A DNA stretch of 64,000 nt, taken from assembly GCA_050261675.1 (NCBI GenBank), contig JBLNDO010000047.1, positions 1-64,000 of the forward strand, written 5' to 3'. A program made the position numbers and the translations under genes. The first letter of the stretch is position 1; each line of letters starts with the position of its first letter. Positions 17,506 through 28,645 of the stretch are shown piece by piece. Source of the stretch: DASUBN01 sp050261675. GTDB lineage: Bacteria > Pseudomonadota > Gammaproteobacteria > Natronospirales > REEB76. Below the pieces are notes generated by a model. That model was not told the DNA's origin, searched no databases, and saw nothing but the letters and a program-made list of their open reading frames with translations.

Positions 17506-17952
17506 TCAGGGTTTTTCGCCGCCGGCCAAGCGTCTCAGGGCCGCGGCGAGGAGCGGATCCACGATGCCCTCCGCGGTGTTGGCGAGCAGCTTGCGGGTGT
17601 CGGCAGACAGGCTCTTCGGGGCCGGTTTCGGCGGCAAGCCGGGCAGGGGATCGGGCAGGACCTTGAAGCGCAGCGAGTGACAGGGTTGGTCCAGGGTTTG
17701 ACGCGCCGCAGCCAGGAGTTCGGCCTGGCGGTAGCGCAGGGCGGTGGTCCAGGCCCCACTGTCCATGAACAAGGTGAGCGCGCCGTCCTTGAGGTCGGCG
17801 CCGAGGCAATGCGGCGCGGAATCCGCGGGTAGCACGCGGATGAGACGCCGGCGCAGGGCCTCGAGGCGTTGTGCCTCCGCCGCCAGGTCGGCGAGTTCCG
17901 GCCCCCGGGCGGACAGGAGCTCCGACAGAGAAGAAGGTTTTTTGCCGGTCAT
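17506..17952 (-). CDS. DUF721 protein, likely DciA replicative helicase loader
   Basis: Basic 148-residue protein with the DUF721/DciA pattern: LEALRRRLIRVLPADSAPHC, then DGALTLFMDSGAWTTALRYRQAELL, followed by a proline-rich linker and a short C-terminal helix. DciA loads the DnaB helicase in bacteria that lack DnaC; a gene of this family beside lpxC/secA is common in gammaproteobacteria. The start is ATG at 17952; the frame is open further upstream but without family similarity. It is divergent from the M23 peptidase with 54 bases between starts. The family call is from sequence pattern and position. Confidence 0.8.
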   Translation of the reverse strand: MTGKKPSSLSELLSARGPELADLAAEAQRLEALRRRLIRVLPADSAPHCLGADLKDGALTLFMDSGAWTTALRYRQAELLAAARQTLDQPCHSLRFKVLPDPLPGLPPKPAPKSLSADTRKLLANTAEGIVDPLLAAALRRLAGGEKP

Positions 17953-18006
17953 GCCTAATAGTAAGCCTAGGCCCGATGGACGGGCGCACAGTACGGGGTC
18001 TTTTGG

Positions 18007-18957
18007 ATGAAATTGATCGTTTTCACCCGCTTCGGGCATTCGCGTCATGTGAACCTGGCTCACCCGCTGGTGTGGGGCAGCCTCGCCTCCGTATTGCTGA
18101 TGCTGCTGGCCGGCATGTTCACCGCGGGATATTTCACCGCCGCGCACGTGGCTTCCGTGCGTCTCGCCGCGGACCCGGTGCGCGTCGAACTCAAGGCCCA
18201 GGCCGACGAAATCACCCGCACCAAGCGCCAGGCACAGGCGGACGTGGATGCACTTTCAGGCAAGGTGGCTGAACTGCAGGCGCATATCATGCGTCTCGAC
18301 GCCATGGGTGCCCAACTTACGACCCTCGCGGGACTGAAACGGGGCGAGTTCAATTTCAGCACCCAGCCGCCGGAAGGCGGCCCCGAGAACTCGGGACCGG
18401 TCCAGCATACCGCCATGCCGGACTTCCTGACCTCCCTGGACCAGCTTTCCGCCGAGGTGCAGGACCGGGAACAGAAGCTCGGGGTGCTTGAAAACCTGTT
18501 CCTCAACCGCAATGTACAACTGGCGGCCCAGCCGGCGGGCCCCCCGGTGACGGGCGGTTACATCTCATCGACTTTCGGCATGCGCATCGATCCCTTCTCC
18601 GGCGACCTCTCCATGCACAGCGGTATGGATTTCGCGGGCAGCGAGGGCGAGGCGGTGGAGGCGGTGGCGGCAGGCGTGGTGACCTGGGCAGGCGACCGCT
18701 CCGGGTACGGCAACATGGTGGAGATCGATCACGGCAATGGCTATGCCACGCGCTACGGACACAACCAGACGATCCTGGTCCACGTGGGTGAGATCGTCAA
18801 AAAGGGGCAGGAGATCGCGCTCATGGGCTCCACCGGCCGTTCGACCGGGCCGCATGTGCACTTCGAAGTCCTTTACAATGGCCTTGCCGTGGATCCGGCG
18901 AAGTTTGTCAAGGCCAACGGTGCACACGTGGCCGTATTGCCCCAGAGCCTGGACTAA
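18007..18957 (+). CDS. M23 family (LytM) metallopeptidase
   Basis: Likely peptidoglycan endopeptidase or divisome-type LytM factor in the periplasm. One membrane segment (about residues 22-45), a coiled coil (about 65-110), then a LytM domain: FGMRIDPFSGDLSMHSGMDF supplies the H-xxx-D zinc motif and GPHVHFEVL the H-x-H motif, so catalytic zinc ligands look intact. The 316-residue layout is typical of the M23 gene placed before secA in gammaproteobacteria. Substrate is not deducible from sequence. Confidence 0.92.
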   Translation: MKLIVFTRFGHSRHVNLAHPLVWGSLASVLLMLLAGMFTAGYFTAAHVASVRLAADPVRVELKAQADEITRTKRQAQADVDALSGKVAELQAHIMRLDAMGAQLTTLAGLKRGEFNFSTQPPEGGPENSGPVQHTAMPDFLTSLDQLSAEVQDREQKLGVLENLFLNRNVQLAAQPAGPPVTGGYISSTFGMRIDPFSGDLSMHSGMDFAGSEGEAVEAVAAGVVTWAGDRSGYGNMVEIDHGNGYATRYGHNQTILVHVGEIVKKGQEIALMGSTGRSTGPHVHFEVLYNGLAVDPAKFVKANGAHVAVLPQSLD

Positions 18958-18973
18958 CGCCGATTCCCCGCTG

Positions 18974-18990
18974 CGGCCGGTCACCGGCCG
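18974..18990. other. Perfect hairpin upstream of secA
   Basis: CGGCCGG (18974-18980) and CCGGCCG (18984-18990) around a three-base loop, 17 bases after the M23 stop. There is no T-run. It lies in the 134-base secA leader, where E. coli has secM; no credible secM-like gene is seen here. Confidence 0.45.
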
Positions 18991-19091
18991 GGCGAATCCC
19001 CGAGTAGCATACGTGTCCGGCACCGCGGAGGGCATCGTGGAACCCTTCCCGCCGCCGGCGACACGCATTCGATGAAAGGCCGACAGAGAAA

Positions 19092-21839
<2,748 letters not shown>

Positions 21840-21912
21840 ATGATTTCGCAAAGGTCCATTCCCGGACTTTTGCTCTCGGCGAGCCCGGTATACGTCTGGA
21901 CTCACCTCCGCT

Positions 21913-21944
21913 GAGCCAAGCACGTGAGTACTTGGCTCACGTGC
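21913..21944. other. Two mutually exclusive hairpins downstream of secA
   Basis: GAGCCAAG (21913-21920) pairs with CTTGGCTC (21931-21938), but GCACGTGAG (21920-21928) also pairs with CTCACGTGC (21936-21944). The two stems share bases, so only one can form at a time. Lies 44 bases before the proposed start of the MutT fusion. No T-run follows. Confidence 0.6.
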
Positions 21945-21977
21945 GGTACATCCTTGCACCGCAGTCTTCCAGCCGTC

Positions 21978-21990
21978 AGGGGGTACTCTG
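21978..21990 (+). promoter_or_regulatory. Ribosome binding site that points to a CTG start
   Basis: AGGGGG (21978-21983... with a five-base spacer) precedes CTG at 21988. No ATG, GTG or TTG exists in this frame between the in-frame stop at 21925 and TTG at 22024, which would cut into the first conserved strand of the Nudix fold. Confidence 0.45.
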
Positions 21991-22956
21991 ACCGTCCCCG
22001 AAATAGACGTCGTCGCGGCGATCTTGCGCGATCGGCGGGGCCGTGTGCTCATCGCTGACCGGCCGGCGGGCAAACCCTGGGCCGGGTACTGGGAATTCCC
22101 CGGCGGCAAGCTGGAAACCGGGGAGCCACAAGGCGCCGCGCTGCAACGCGAGCTTCACGAGGAATTGGGCATCGCCGCGCAAGCCGCCTACCGGCTGTTC
22201 AGTTTTTCCCACCGTTATCCGGAGCGCCTTGTGCACCTGCACGTATGGCGCGTCACCCAGTACCGTGGCACACCGGCTTCCCATGAGGGCCAAACCCTGG
22301 CCTGGCACGACCCGGAGACGCTCAGGCAGGTGAAGCTCCTGCCGGCGGACCAACCCATCCTGGAGGCTCTCCGTCTTCCGCCCTTGATGCTGGTGACGCC
22401 GCCTCCGGGAGATGACGAAGCCTTATTTCTGCGCGCGCTCGGCCGCTCGCTGGAGGCCGGCGTGGACCTGGTTCAATTCCGGGCACCGGAACTGGATGCC
22501 GATCGGTTCATACGGTTGGGGACCGAAGTGGTGCGGATTTGCCGGCAACATGGCGCCCGGGTATTGATAAACGCGGAGCCAGCCATGGCGCGCGGACTCA
22601 AGCCAGATGGAATCCACTTGCGCCAGGACATGCTGCGTACCCTTGAATCGGTGGACATTGATCGGAGCCGGTTGTTGGGGATTTCATGCCATTCGGCGGA
22701 AGAAATCGCCCGGGCACTTGCGTTCGAGCCCGATTACCTCACGCTGGGGTCCGTAAAATCCACTGCCAGCCATCCGGGCGGGACGAACCTGGGTTGGGAA
22801 GGATTTGGCGAGCTGGCGGCAACAAGCGGTATCCCTGTCTATGCCATCGGCGGGCTGGGGCGGGACGATCTGGAAACTGCGCGACGTCACCGGGGGCACG
22901 GGGTAGCGGCCATCCGCGCGTTTTGGGATATACCTCAGCTTTCGGAATTGTCCTGA
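21988..22956 (+). CDS. Nudix hydrolase (MutT type) fused to a ThiE/TENI-like domain
   Basis: The N-terminal half (residues 1-140) is a MutT-type Nudix domain: EIDVVAAILRDRRGRVLIADR, WEFPGGKLETGE, and RELHEELGI complete the Nudix box, so removal of oxidised nucleotides such as 8-oxo-dGTP is likely. The C-terminal half (about 140-322) is a thiamine-phosphate-synthase-like barrel, but the usual QLREK is QFRAP and LINDR is LINAE, so thiamin synthesis is doubtful. This fusion is known next to secA in gammaproteobacteria. The start is uncertain: CTG at 21988 keeps the first strand; TTG at 22024 is the first ordinary start. The 3' end overlaps yacG by 22 bases. Confidence 0.88.
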   Translation: MTVPEIDVVAAILRDRRGRVLIADRPAGKPWAGYWEFPGGKLETGEPQGAALQRELHEELGIAAQAAYRLFSFSHRYPERLVHLHVWRVTQYRGTPASHEGQTLAWHDPETLRQVKLLPADQPILEALRLPPLMLVTPPPGDDEALFLRALGRSLEAGVDLVQFRAPELDADRFIRLGTEVVRICRQHGARVLINAEPAMARGLKPDGIHLRQDMLRTLESVDIDRSRLLGISCHSAEEIARALAFEPDYLTLGSVKSTASHPGGTNLGWEGFGELAATSGIPVYAIGGLGRDDLETARRHRGHGVAAIRAFWDIPQLSELS

Positions 22957-23120
22957 TCAGGCGCGGGTTCTTCGGCGGGAAGAGCATTCTTTTCCGAGAG
23001 CCAATCGCCGAGATCGATCAGCCGGCAGCGTTCGCTGCAGAACGGTTTCCATTTGGAAGCTCCCGTCCACGCGACCGGCCTGCCGCAGTGAGGGCAAGGC
23101 AGCGTCTCGACCTCAGCCAT
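22935..23120 (-). CDS. yacG: DNA gyrase inhibitor YacG
   Basis: Small zinc protein that binds GyrB and inhibits gyrase. The 61 residues carry CPHCGRPV and FCSERCRLIDLGDWL, a C-x2-C...C-x3-C zinc site followed by the family's LGDWL motif and an acidic tail. It is the last gene of the pilBCD-coaE-zapD-yacG row, 3 bases after zapD. Its 3' end overlaps the convergent MutT fusion. Confidence 0.95.
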   Translation of the reverse strand: MAEVETLPCPHCGRPVAWTGASKWKPFCSERCRLIDLGDWLSEKNALPAEEPAPDQDNSES

Positions 23121-23123
23121 GGA

Positions 23124-23930
23124 CTAAAGTTGGCAGCAGACGAGCTTGAAGCCGATGTCGCGCTTGGTCTGTTGGGCGCGGGCATTAGCATCGTGCCGCT
23201 CCAGAAAGCGGATGGTCATGCGGTGTTTGCCGGCACTGATCTCCGGGAACACGCCGCTGGTCATGGGCACCATGACCCGTACCATGGGCGAGAGCACGTG
23301 GGTGTCGAAATTGCGCTGGTATACGCCCTGTTGTGCCACTTCGCGGGTGGGTAGCGCACTCTCGCGGGTGAGCGCCATGAGTAGCGCGATGGTGTCCTTG
23401 AGGGGCTTGAGTTCCGAGAGCCAGCCCTGGAGGTCGCGGGCACGGCGCACATAGGGATGCGTGAGCCAGGCGTGATAAGAGGGCAGATCGAACTGGCAGG
23501 TGCCGCCGGGCACAGCCAGGCGGTTCTTGATGGCGTTGAGGAATTCGCTCTCGCGGAGTTGCGCGCCCAAGGGGCGGCCGTCGCCGTCCATCTCCACGCG
23601 CAGCCGCTCTAGATCTGCGAGTACGCTCTGCAGGCGTACGTTGTCCACGTCCGGGCTGCCCTTCAGTCGCTGCAAGAGCATGCCGCAGCGTTCCAGTTCT
23701 TTCAGCACTTCGGTGCGCACGTCGCCGCGGGTGAGCAGCGAAACGATCTCCAGGATGGCACCGACGGCGGCGCGGCTGTCCCACATGGAGGAGAGCGCGC
23801 TGTGGTGGCCGGCTTGTTCGAGAAGGAATTCGAGGCGAAGGAACGTCCGCACGCGCTCGCTTAACGGCTGCTCATATATCAGCCACTCGGCGGACGGGAG
23901 TTCTTCGGCGCGTTGTTCCACATTCAACAT
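23124..23930 (-). CDS. zapD: Z-ring associated protein ZapD
   Basis: Cytoplasmic protein that bundles FtsZ filaments through the FtsZ C-terminal peptide. Of 268 residues, the start of the protein (YEQPLSERVRTFLRLEFLLEQ) and the FEIS-like C-terminal half (GGTCQFDLPSYHAWLTH, HRMTIRFLE) are typical of the ZapD (formerly YacF) family. The start codon overlaps the coaE stop as TGATG, and it lies between coaE and yacG as in other gammaproteobacteria. Confidence 0.95.
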   Translation of the reverse strand: MLNVEQRAEELPSAEWLIYEQPLSERVRTFLRLEFLLEQAGHHSALSSMWDSRAAVGAILEIVSLLTRGDVRTEVLKELERCGMLLQRLKGSPDVDNVRLQSVLADLERLRVEMDGDGRPLGAQLRESEFLNAIKNRLAVPGGTCQFDLPSYHAWLTHPYVRRARDLQGWLSELKPLKDTIALLMALTRESALPTREVAQQGVYQRNFDTHVLSPMVRVMVPMTSGVFPEISAGKHRMTIRFLERHDANARAQQTKRDIGFKLVCCQL

Positions 23931-24574
23931 CAGGATTTCCGGTCGGGCAGTCTCAGGCCGCTGCGCTGCAGGTCTCCCTGCGCAGCCAGATCGAGGTAGA
24001 ACCCATGCAGGCGTTGGACGGCATCCGTGAGCTCTCCCTTGTCGCCTGCGTTCAAGAGAATATCACTGGCGGCCTTGAGGCGCGCGGTCCGGGACGCCTG
24101 GGCGGCAAGTATTGCGCGGGCTTCGGATTCGCTGCCGCCGTCGCGTGACATAAGCCGGGAAAGTTGCAGTTCCTCGGGGGCATCCACCACGAGAACCCGG
24201 TCTACCAGGGCGCGGGCCGCCGGGACTTCCGTGAGCAGGGGGATGACCGCCACGGCATAGGGGGCCTTGAATTCCGCCAGCCGGTCTCCCAAGGCCTTGA
24301 GAATCAGGGGATGGAGGGCCTTTTCCAGCCGAAGACGAAGCCCCGGGTCGGCGAAAACCTGACGACGCAGACGGGTGCGATCCAAGCGCCCCTGGGGATC
24401 CAGGATGGCCTCTCCCAGGGTATGCACCAGGGCTTTCAAGCCCGGCTGGCCCGGGGCGGTGAGTTCATGGGCCAGGGCGTCGGCGTCCGCCACCGGCACT
24501 CCCAGCCGGGCGAACTCCGCTGCCACCAGCGACTTGCCGCTGGCGATGCCGCCGCTGAGACCCACTTTCAGCAT
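23930..24574 (-). CDS. coaE: Dephospho-CoA kinase CoaE
   Basis: Last step of coenzyme A synthesis, ATP-dependent phosphorylation of dephospho-CoA. P-loop GLSGGIASGKS at the N-terminus, DADALAHELTAPG, and the HPLI and PLLTE segments are typical. ATG at 24574 gives 214 residues, the family length; the frame is open 40 codons upstream into pilD, without family similarity. It starts 4 bases after the pilD stop and is therefore probably in the pil operon. Confidence 0.96.
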   Translation of the reverse strand: MLKVGLSGGIASGKSLVAAEFARLGVPVADADALAHELTAPGQPGLKALVHTLGEAILDPQGRLDRTRLRRQVFADPGLRLRLEKALHPLILKALGDRLAEFKAPYAVAVIPLLTEVPAARALVDRVLVVDAPEELQLSRLMSRDGGSESEARAILAAQASRTARLKAASDILLNAGDKGELTDAVQRLHGFYLDLAAQGDLQRSGLRLPDRKS

Positions 24575-24578
24575 GGCG

Positions 24579-25439
24579 TCAGTGGGCGCCAGACAGGCCC
24601 AGGTAGGCTCTGATGAGGGTATCGCCCCAGAGCAGGGACACCCATCCGGCGGCTGCCAGGAACGGCCCGAAGGGGATGGGCGTTCCCTGGGCATGGCGCT
24701 TGAGGCCGATGAGGGCGAGACCGGTGGCGGCGCCCACCCCGGCCGCCAACATGATGATGACCGGCAGCGCCTGCCAGCCCATCCAGGCTCCCAGGAGGGC
24801 GTAGAGCTTGAAGTCGCCGAAACCCATGCCCTCCTTGCCGGTCGCGAGTTTGAAGACGTGATACACGGTCCAGAGCGAGAGGTAGCCCGCGGCGGCGCCT
24901 ATGACCGCCGAAGGCAGGTCGGTGAACAGGTGGCGCAGGTTGAAAAGCAGGCCGAGCCACAACAACGGCAAGGTGATGCGGTCCGGGAGGAGCTGCTTTT
25001 CCACGTCGATGCCGGCGAGCGCCACGAGCCCCCAGGTGAGGAGCAGGCCGCCCAAGGCGGGCATGCCCCAGCCGAAATGCCAGGCGACGCAGCCCGAAAG
25101 CATGCCCGTGAGCGCCTCCACCACCATGTAACGGGGCGAGATGGGTGCGCCGCAGGCGCTGCAACGCCCGCGCAGCGCGAGGTAGCTCAGGACCGGAACG
25201 TTTTCGAGAGCCGTGATGGCGTGGCCGCAGTGGGGGCAGCGGGAACGCGGCACCACGAGGTTGAACGCCTCGCCCGGCGCCGCTTCGACCGGCGCGTACT
25301 CCGCCTTCCATTCACGCTCCAGCATGATGGGCAGGCGGTAGATGACCACGTTGAGGAAACTGCCGACGATGAGTCCCAGGAGCACGCAGACCACGATGAA
25401 GGCGAGCGGGCTGTTCTCCAGGAAGAGCGCGATGGACAT
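24579..25439 (-). CDS. pilD: Prepilin peptidase / N-methyltransferase PilD
   Basis: Inner-membrane aspartic protease that cleaves the leader of type IV pilins (and type II secretion pseudopilins) and methylates the new N-terminus. Around eight membrane segments; the cytoplasmic loop has CPHC and CSAC zinc pairs; the catalytic aspartates are in GIDVEKQLLPD and GFGDFKL (GxGD motif). 286 residues. Follows pilC after 50 bases. Confidence 0.96.
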   Translation of the reverse strand: MSIALFLENSPLAFIVVCVLLGLIVGSFLNVVIYRLPIMLEREWKAEYAPVEAAPGEAFNLVVPRSRCPHCGHAITALENVPVLSYLALRGRCSACGAPISPRYMVVEALTGMLSGCVAWHFGWGMPALGGLLLTWGLVALAGIDVEKQLLPDRITLPLLWLGLLFNLRHLFTDLPSAVIGAAAGYLSLWTVYHVFKLATGKEGMGFGDFKLYALLGAWMGWQALPVIIMLAAGVGAATGLALIGLKRHAQGTPIPFGPFLAAAGWVSLLWGDTLIRAYLGLSGAH

Positions 25440-25489
25440 CCGTCACCCTTGATGGAACGCGGCAAAGGGCGCGGCGGCGCCCGCGTGTT

Positions 25490-26701
25490 TCAGACCACGG
25501 ACCCCAGTTTGAAGATGGGCAGATACATGGCCACCACGAGGCCACCCACCAGCACGCCCAGGATGGCCATGATCAACGGTTCCATGAGGCTCGTCAGGTT
25601 ATCCACGGCGTTGTCCACTTCTTCCTCATAAAAGTCCGCCACCTTGGCGGCCATGGCATCAATGGAGCCCGCTTCCTCGCCGATGGCGATCATCTGGATC
25701 ATCACGTGGGGGAAGAGACCGGTCTGGCTCATAACCACGTTGAGCTGCTGGCCGGTGGACACCTGGTCCTTGATCTTGAGGGTGGCCTGTTCGTAGATGA
25801 TGTTGCCGGTGGCGCCGGCTACGGACTGCAGCGCGTCCACCAAGTTCACGCCGGCCGCGAACATGGTGGAGAGGGTGCGGGCGAAGCGCGCTAGGGCGGA
25901 TTTCGTGAGAATATCGCCAATCACCGGGATCTTGAGTGAGATGCGGTCCAGGTTCTCACGGAACTTGCGGGAGCGCTTCTTGAAGAACATGAACGTGCCG
26001 CCGATAATTGCGAAGGCAACCAGATAGATGTAACCCTGGGAACGCACGGAACGCGAAAGGTTCACCACGAATTGGGTGAAGGCCGGCAGATCGGCACCGA
26101 AGCCCTTGAACAGTTCTTCGAACTGTGGGATCACGAACACCAGCAATATGGCCGTCACCACGAAGGCCACCACCAGCACCGCGATGGGGTAAGAGAGCGC
26201 CTTCTTGATCTTTTTCTTGATGCGCTCGGTCTTTTCCTTGTAAGTGGCGATCTTGTCCAGCAGGGTTTCCAGGGCGCCCGCCTGTTCACCGGCCCGGACC
26301 AGGCTCACGAACAGGTCGTCGAAATAAAGCGGATGCTTTCCGAGTGCATCGGCCAGGTTGTTGCCAGCCTCCACGTCGGCCTTGATGCTCATCACCAGGT
26401 CCTGCATGTTCGGGTTGGCGTGGCCTTTGCCGATGATGTCCATGGACTGCACCAACGGCACGCCGGAGCTCATCATGGTGGCCATCTGGCGGCTGAAGAA
26501 GGCGATATCGCCGGTCTCGATCTTCTTGCCCGCCTTGCGGCGTGCCTTGCTAATTTTGATGGGTGCGATGCCCTGTCGGCGCAAATCGGCTTTCACCGCC
26601 GCTTCGTTGGCGGCGATGGTCTTGCCCTTGATCCGGTTGCCTTTCTTGTCTGTGCCTTCCCAGACGAAGTTGATGTTTTTCGCGGCTGCGGCTTCGGCCA
26701 T
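25490..26701 (-). CDS. pilC: Type IV pilus inner-membrane platform protein PilC
   Basis: Membrane platform that couples the PilB/PilT motors to the growing pilus. Two T2SSF domains (about residues 70-195 and 275-395), with membrane segments near 170-195, 220-240 and 380-400. Typical FSRQMATMMSSGVPLVQS and a matching second-half ARTLSTMFAAGVNLVDAL reflect the internal duplication. 403 residues is normal. It starts 21 bases after pilB. Confidence 0.97.
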   Translation of the reverse strand: MAEAAAAKNINFVWEGTDKKGNRIKGKTIAANEAAVKADLRRQGIAPIKISKARRKAGKKIETGDIAFFSRQMATMMSSGVPLVQSMDIIGKGHANPNMQDLVMSIKADVEAGNNLADALGKHPLYFDDLFVSLVRAGEQAGALETLLDKIATYKEKTERIKKKIKKALSYPIAVLVVAFVVTAILLVFVIPQFEELFKGFGADLPAFTQFVVNLSRSVRSQGYIYLVAFAIIGGTFMFFKKRSRKFRENLDRISLKIPVIGDILTKSALARFARTLSTMFAAGVNLVDALQSVAGATGNIIYEQATLKIKDQVSTGQQLNVVMSQTGLFPHVMIQMIAIGEEAGSIDAMAAKVADFYEEEVDNAVDNLTSLMEPLIMAILGVLVGGLVVAMYLPIFKLGSVV

Positions 26702-26722
26702 GGCGGTAGGGTTCGACTCCGG

Positions 26723-28441
26723 TTATTCGACGGTGACGCGGTTCAACTCTGCGAGACCGAAGTCCCCGCGCTTGACCTTGGTGAGGCCAGAACGGCGCAG
26801 GTCGGGCACGCCTTCTTTGTCGGCTTGGGCGGCGATTTGGATGGCGTTGCCGCCGGCCATGATGATCTTGCCCATCTCTTCCGAGACCGGCATGACCTGG
26901 TAGATGCCGGTGCGGCCCTTGTAGCCTTCGTTGCACTGGTCGCAACCCACCGGTTCGAAGATGGTGATCCCGGCTTCGACCTCAGCCTCGGTGAAGCCTT
27001 CCTTGAGCAGAGCTTCTTTGGGGATCTCTGTCGGGCGCTTGCAGTTCTTGCAGAGCCGGCGCGCCAGGCGTTGCGCAATGATCAGGTTCACGGCGGTGGC
27101 GATGGAGTACGGCGCCACGCCGATGTCGGCGAGGCGGGTCAGGGTCTTGGGGGCGTCGTTGGTGTGCAGGGTGGCCAGCACCATATGGCCGGTTTGGGCG
27201 GCCTTGATGGCGATCTCGGCGGTCTCCAGGTCGCGGATTTCGCCCACGAGGATAATGTCCGGGTCGAGACGCAGGAAGGACTTGAGCGCTGCCGCGAAGG
27301 TGAGGCCCACCTTGGGATTCACGTTCACTTGGTTCACGCCGGGCAGTTGGATTTCTGCCGGGTCCTCGGCGGTGCAGATATTGCGGTCCTCAGTGTTGAG
27401 GATATTGATGCCGGTATACAGCGATACGGTCTTGCCGGATCCCGTGGGGCCGGTGATCAGGATCATGCCGTAGGGCTTGTCCAGGTTTTCGAGGTAGAGC
27501 TTCTTCTGGAAGTCCTCGTAACCGAGCGCGTCGATGCCGAGCTTGGCGCTGGAGGGATCCAAAATACGCATCACGATCTTCTCGCCGAAGAGCGTGGGAC
27601 AGGTAGCGACACGGAAGTCGATGGCGCGGCTGGCCGAGAGCTTCAACTTGATGCGGCCGTCCTGGGGGATGCGGCGCTCGGAGATGTCTAGCTTAGCCAT
27701 GACCTTCAAGCGCGCCGCGATCTTGGGACCGAGGACCAAGGGAGGCTTCACCACCTCGCGCAGCATGCCGTCCTGGCGGAAGCGCACACGGTATTCCTTC
27801 TCGTAGGGTTCCCAGTGGATGTCGGAAGCGCCCTTGTTGATGGCGTCGAGCAGCACCTTGTTGATGAACTTCACCACCGGCGCGTCGTCGATGTCCGCGC
27901 TCGACTCCTCAGTGGGAGCGCCTTCCTCGCCTTCCGCAGAGATATCGAGGTCACCGATTTCGCCTTCGGCCAGGTCCTTCATGGACGTGTCCATGGCCTG
28001 GACAGCTTTCTCGATGCCCTTGGCGAGCTTGTCTTCCTCGGCGATGACCGCATCTACGGTCAAACCGGTCTTGAACTTGATCTCGTCAAGTGCCTGAAGA
28101 TTGGTGGGATCCGAGACCGCCACGAACAGCTTGCGGCCACGCTTGAAGAGCGGCAGGGCATGGTGCTTCTCGATCAGCTGCGCTTCCACTTCCTTAAGCG
28201 GCGCCTGGGAGAGGTCGACCGCATCCAGATCCACGGCTGGAACACCGAATTCTTCGGAAGCGGCGCTCGCGACCGCACGCGCATTGAGCTTCTTGTTGCG
28301 GACCAGGTGACTGACCAGCAACAGCTTCTCGGCGGCGGCGTCGCGTTGCGCGTCGGCGGCGTCGGCTTCAGAGAGCAGACCGGCGGCTACCAGCCGCCGG
28401 GGAAGGCCGGTCAAGTTCGTCTTGACGGTGGTTGTGGCCAT
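26723..28441 (-). CDS. pilB: Type IV pilus extension ATPase PilB
   Basis: Hexameric cytoplasmic motor for pilus polymerisation. An N-terminal MshEN-type domain, then the motor domain: Walker A GPTGSGKTVSLYTG, the Asp box, Walker B DPDIILVGEIRD, His box TGHMVLATLHTN, and the zinc tetracysteine CKNCKRP...CDQCNEGYKGRTG. 572 residues matches P. aeruginosa PilB (566). It heads the minus-strand row pilB-pilC-pilD-coaE-zapD-yacG. Confidence 0.97.
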   Translation of the reverse strand: MATTTVKTNLTGLPRRLVAAGLLSEADAADAQRDAAAEKLLLVSHLVRNKKLNARAVASAASEEFGVPAVDLDAVDLSQAPLKEVEAQLIEKHHALPLFKRGRKLFVAVSDPTNLQALDEIKFKTGLTVDAVIAEEDKLAKGIEKAVQAMDTSMKDLAEGEIGDLDISAEGEEGAPTEESSADIDDAPVVKFINKVLLDAINKGASDIHWEPYEKEYRVRFRQDGMLREVVKPPLVLGPKIAARLKVMAKLDISERRIPQDGRIKLKLSASRAIDFRVATCPTLFGEKIVMRILDPSSAKLGIDALGYEDFQKKLYLENLDKPYGMILITGPTGSGKTVSLYTGINILNTEDRNICTAEDPAEIQLPGVNQVNVNPKVGLTFAAALKSFLRLDPDIILVGEIRDLETAEIAIKAAQTGHMVLATLHTNDAPKTLTRLADIGVAPYSIATAVNLIIAQRLARRLCKNCKRPTEIPKEALLKEGFTEAEVEAGITIFEPVGCDQCNEGYKGRTGIYQVMPVSEEMGKIIMAGGNAIQIAAQADKEGVPDLRRSGLTKVKRGDFGLAELNRVTVE

Positions 28442-28493
28442 AGCCCTACCCTTAGGATTCTTGGGCCCGTCGAACAGGCCGCTTAAGGACTAG

Positions 28494-28523
28494 ATAGTAG
28501 AGCCGGAAGGGTGAAATTGTCCA
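28494..28523 (-). promoter_or_regulatory. Weak candidate promoter for pilB
   Basis: On the minus strand TGGACA (28523-28518), an 18-base spacer, and TACTAT (28499-28494), about 50 bases before the pilB ATG. The match is moderate and unsupported by other evidence. Confidence 0.3.
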
Positions 28524-28645
28524 ACCGGGACAGGGGCCTAGGGGGTGTTTGGCAGCTAAAATCCACGTCACGGGGACTACCCAAGCCCACGCCCGGGGTG
28601 AGCGCTGCCCGGAGCCGAAACCAGCATCAGATTTAAGGAGCCGCC

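Noticed and set aside
19013..19075. Short GTG frame ending in PFPPPATRIR before secA, possible SecM-like leader peptide
   Set aside because: No signal peptide, no ribosome site and no SecM arrest motif; probably chance in GC-rich sequence.
26072..27691. 539-codon open frame on the plus strand opposite pilB and pilC
   Set aside because: Antisense frame caused by GC-rich third positions; both pilB and pilC are complete on the other strand.
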